A DNA stretch of 64,000 nucleotides from Catellatospora methionotrophica (GTDB lineage Bacteria; Actinomycetota; Actinomycetes; Mycobacteriales; Micromonosporaceae): positions 62,001 to 126,000 of the forward strand of contig NZ_JAAOTJ010000004.1 in assembly GCF_011297335.1 (NCBI RefSeq). Reading direction: 5' to 3'. Positions 63,286 through 64,000 of the stretch are shown one piece after another (position 1 is the first letter of the stretch; every line of letters begins with the position of its first letter). The notes beneath the pieces were generated by a model, which worked only from the letters and a program-made list of their open reading frames with translations, was not told the DNA's origin and made no database searches. The position numbers and the translations under genes are program-made.

Positions 63286-64000
63286 TCAGCGCAGGGTGAG
63301 CTGGCGGCCGAGCAGGCCCTGCCGCGCCCGGCGCTCGTCCTGCGTGAGCGGGGCGTCGACGGCCTTCGCCGCGGCGTACCGCGTCGCGACCGCGGCCAGC
63401 GGCTCCTCCCAGTCCCCGGCCTCCGGGGCCGACGGCAGGTCCCACACCGGCACGAGCAGCCCGTGCGCCCGGAACATCCCGGCGAACTTGGTCTGCTCGG
63501 TGAGCTTCAGCTCCCCCGCCGCGCTCAGCCGGGCCAGCGCGTTGAGCGCCACGTCCTCGCTGTCGGGCAGGACCCAGCGCACGTGCGACTTCTCCGGAAC
63601 CCGGCACCAGTACGCCGACGGTGCGGCGGCCATCCGCACGGTCGGGTACACCGAGGCGTTGGCGGCGTCCAGCGACGCCGAGACCTCGGCGTCGCGCTCC
63701 TGGTCGGCGTCGAGCCAGAAGTCGAAGCCGTCGTACACCGTGACGTCCAGCGGCGCGTTGACCAGCAGATCCGCCAGGCGCGGGCCCTCGCCGGGCAGCG
63801 GGGGCACGTTCACCGGCGCGCCGGGCTCGCCCTCCAGCGCGCACAGCAGCGCCACGGCCAGGTCGCGGTTCACGTCACCGGAGCGCTCGTGCCGCTGCAG
63901 GCCGAGCAGGATCCGGCCGTCGGTCTTGGTCAGCGCGGGCCACGCCATCGGCAGGATGGTGGCCAGGACGACCTGCCGGTCGCCGTACTTCTCGACGTAC
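63286..64000 (-). CDS. DUF5926 family protein (N-terminus beyond the window)
   Basis: The frame is open to the window edge; the visible upstream part reads YVEKYGDRQVVLATILPMAW, so the start lies outside. It contains DGRILLGLQRHERSGDVNRDLA, VYDGFDFWLDADQE and FRAHGLLVPVWDLP, matching the actinobacterial DUF5926 family of unknown function. An adjacent pheA/serS region is typical of Streptomyces as well. Stop at 63286, followed by a hairpin. Confidence 0.82.
   Translation of the reverse strand, partial: YVEKYGDRQVVLATILPMAWPALTKTDGRILLGLQRHERSGDVNRDLAVALLCALEGEPGAPVNVPPLPGEGPRLADLLVNAPLDVTVYDGFDFWLDADQERDAEVSASLDAANASVYPTVRMAAAPSAYWCRVPEKSHVRWVLPDSEDVALNALARLSAAGELKLTEQTKFAGMFRAHGLLVPVWDLPSAPEAGDWEEPLAAVATRYAAAKAVDAPLTQDERRARQGLLGRQLTLR

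Overview
The window is high-GC actinobacterial chromosome, most likely Micromonosporaceae (inference from codon bias toward G/C at third positions, frequent GTG/TTG starts, and gene content). No plasmid, prophage, transposase, CRISPR array, rRNA or tRNA was seen. Nearly everything is vertically inherited housekeeping sequence. The order resembles the regions flanking the origin in other actinobacteria (sigM, murJ partner, murJ, cca on one side; ino1, padR, DUF5318, ponA, mannosyltransferase, rpsF-ssb-rpsR-rplI, dnaB on the other). The dnaA/dnaN origin itself is not in the window.

Layout. 1-6.9 kb: start of sigM, a pseudokinase, a HerA-like ATPase, the lipid II flippase MurJ and the CCA-adding enzyme. 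7-11.7 kb: MFS exporter, flotillin/NfeD pair, two DUF6584 paralogues. 11.8-19.7 kb: inositol phosphate synthase with its PadR regulator, DUF5318, a bifunctional penicillin-binding protein, an AT-richer patch with a small secreted protein, and a GT87 glycosyltransferase. 19.7-25.5 kb: large membrane protein, endonuclease IV, exported surface protein, then the rpsF-ssb-rpsR-rplI operon. 25.6-34 kb: VWA lipoprotein, membrane protein, a cluster of DnaA boxes ahead of dnaB, a fluoride-export module, GT87 protein and a GGDEF protein with a gutted EAL domain. 34-37 kb and 45.9-47.2 kb: molybdenum cofactor genes (moaCB, moeA, moaE; moaA, moaD), with a mobA-like gene at 49.6 kb. 37-45.9 kb: GT87, DoxX-like and small membrane proteins, prepilin peptidase, LuxR regulator, an EndoQ-UvrD fusion and a metallophosphoesterase. 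47.4-56 kb: FN3K-like kinase, DUF4192, YbjN/TY-Chap protein, beta-propeller lipoprotein, Lrp regulator plus solute-binding lipoprotein, and the bacterial proteasome activator Bpa. 56-64 kb: HAD phosphatase, serS, membrane protein, AIM24, a zincin, pheA, a lipoprotein, PAS-like and NERD-like proteins, and a partial DUF5926 gene.

Genes are compact, often coupled by ATGA/GTGA overlaps, and convergent pairs are separated by long perfect hairpins. Several intergenic palindromes recur in related form and look like small dispersed elements. The most unusual single observation is that the YbjN-like protein at 50.7 kb ends in GQYL, the same four residues that end Bpa 4 kb away and that in mycobacterial Mpa and Bpa dock onto the 20S proteasome.
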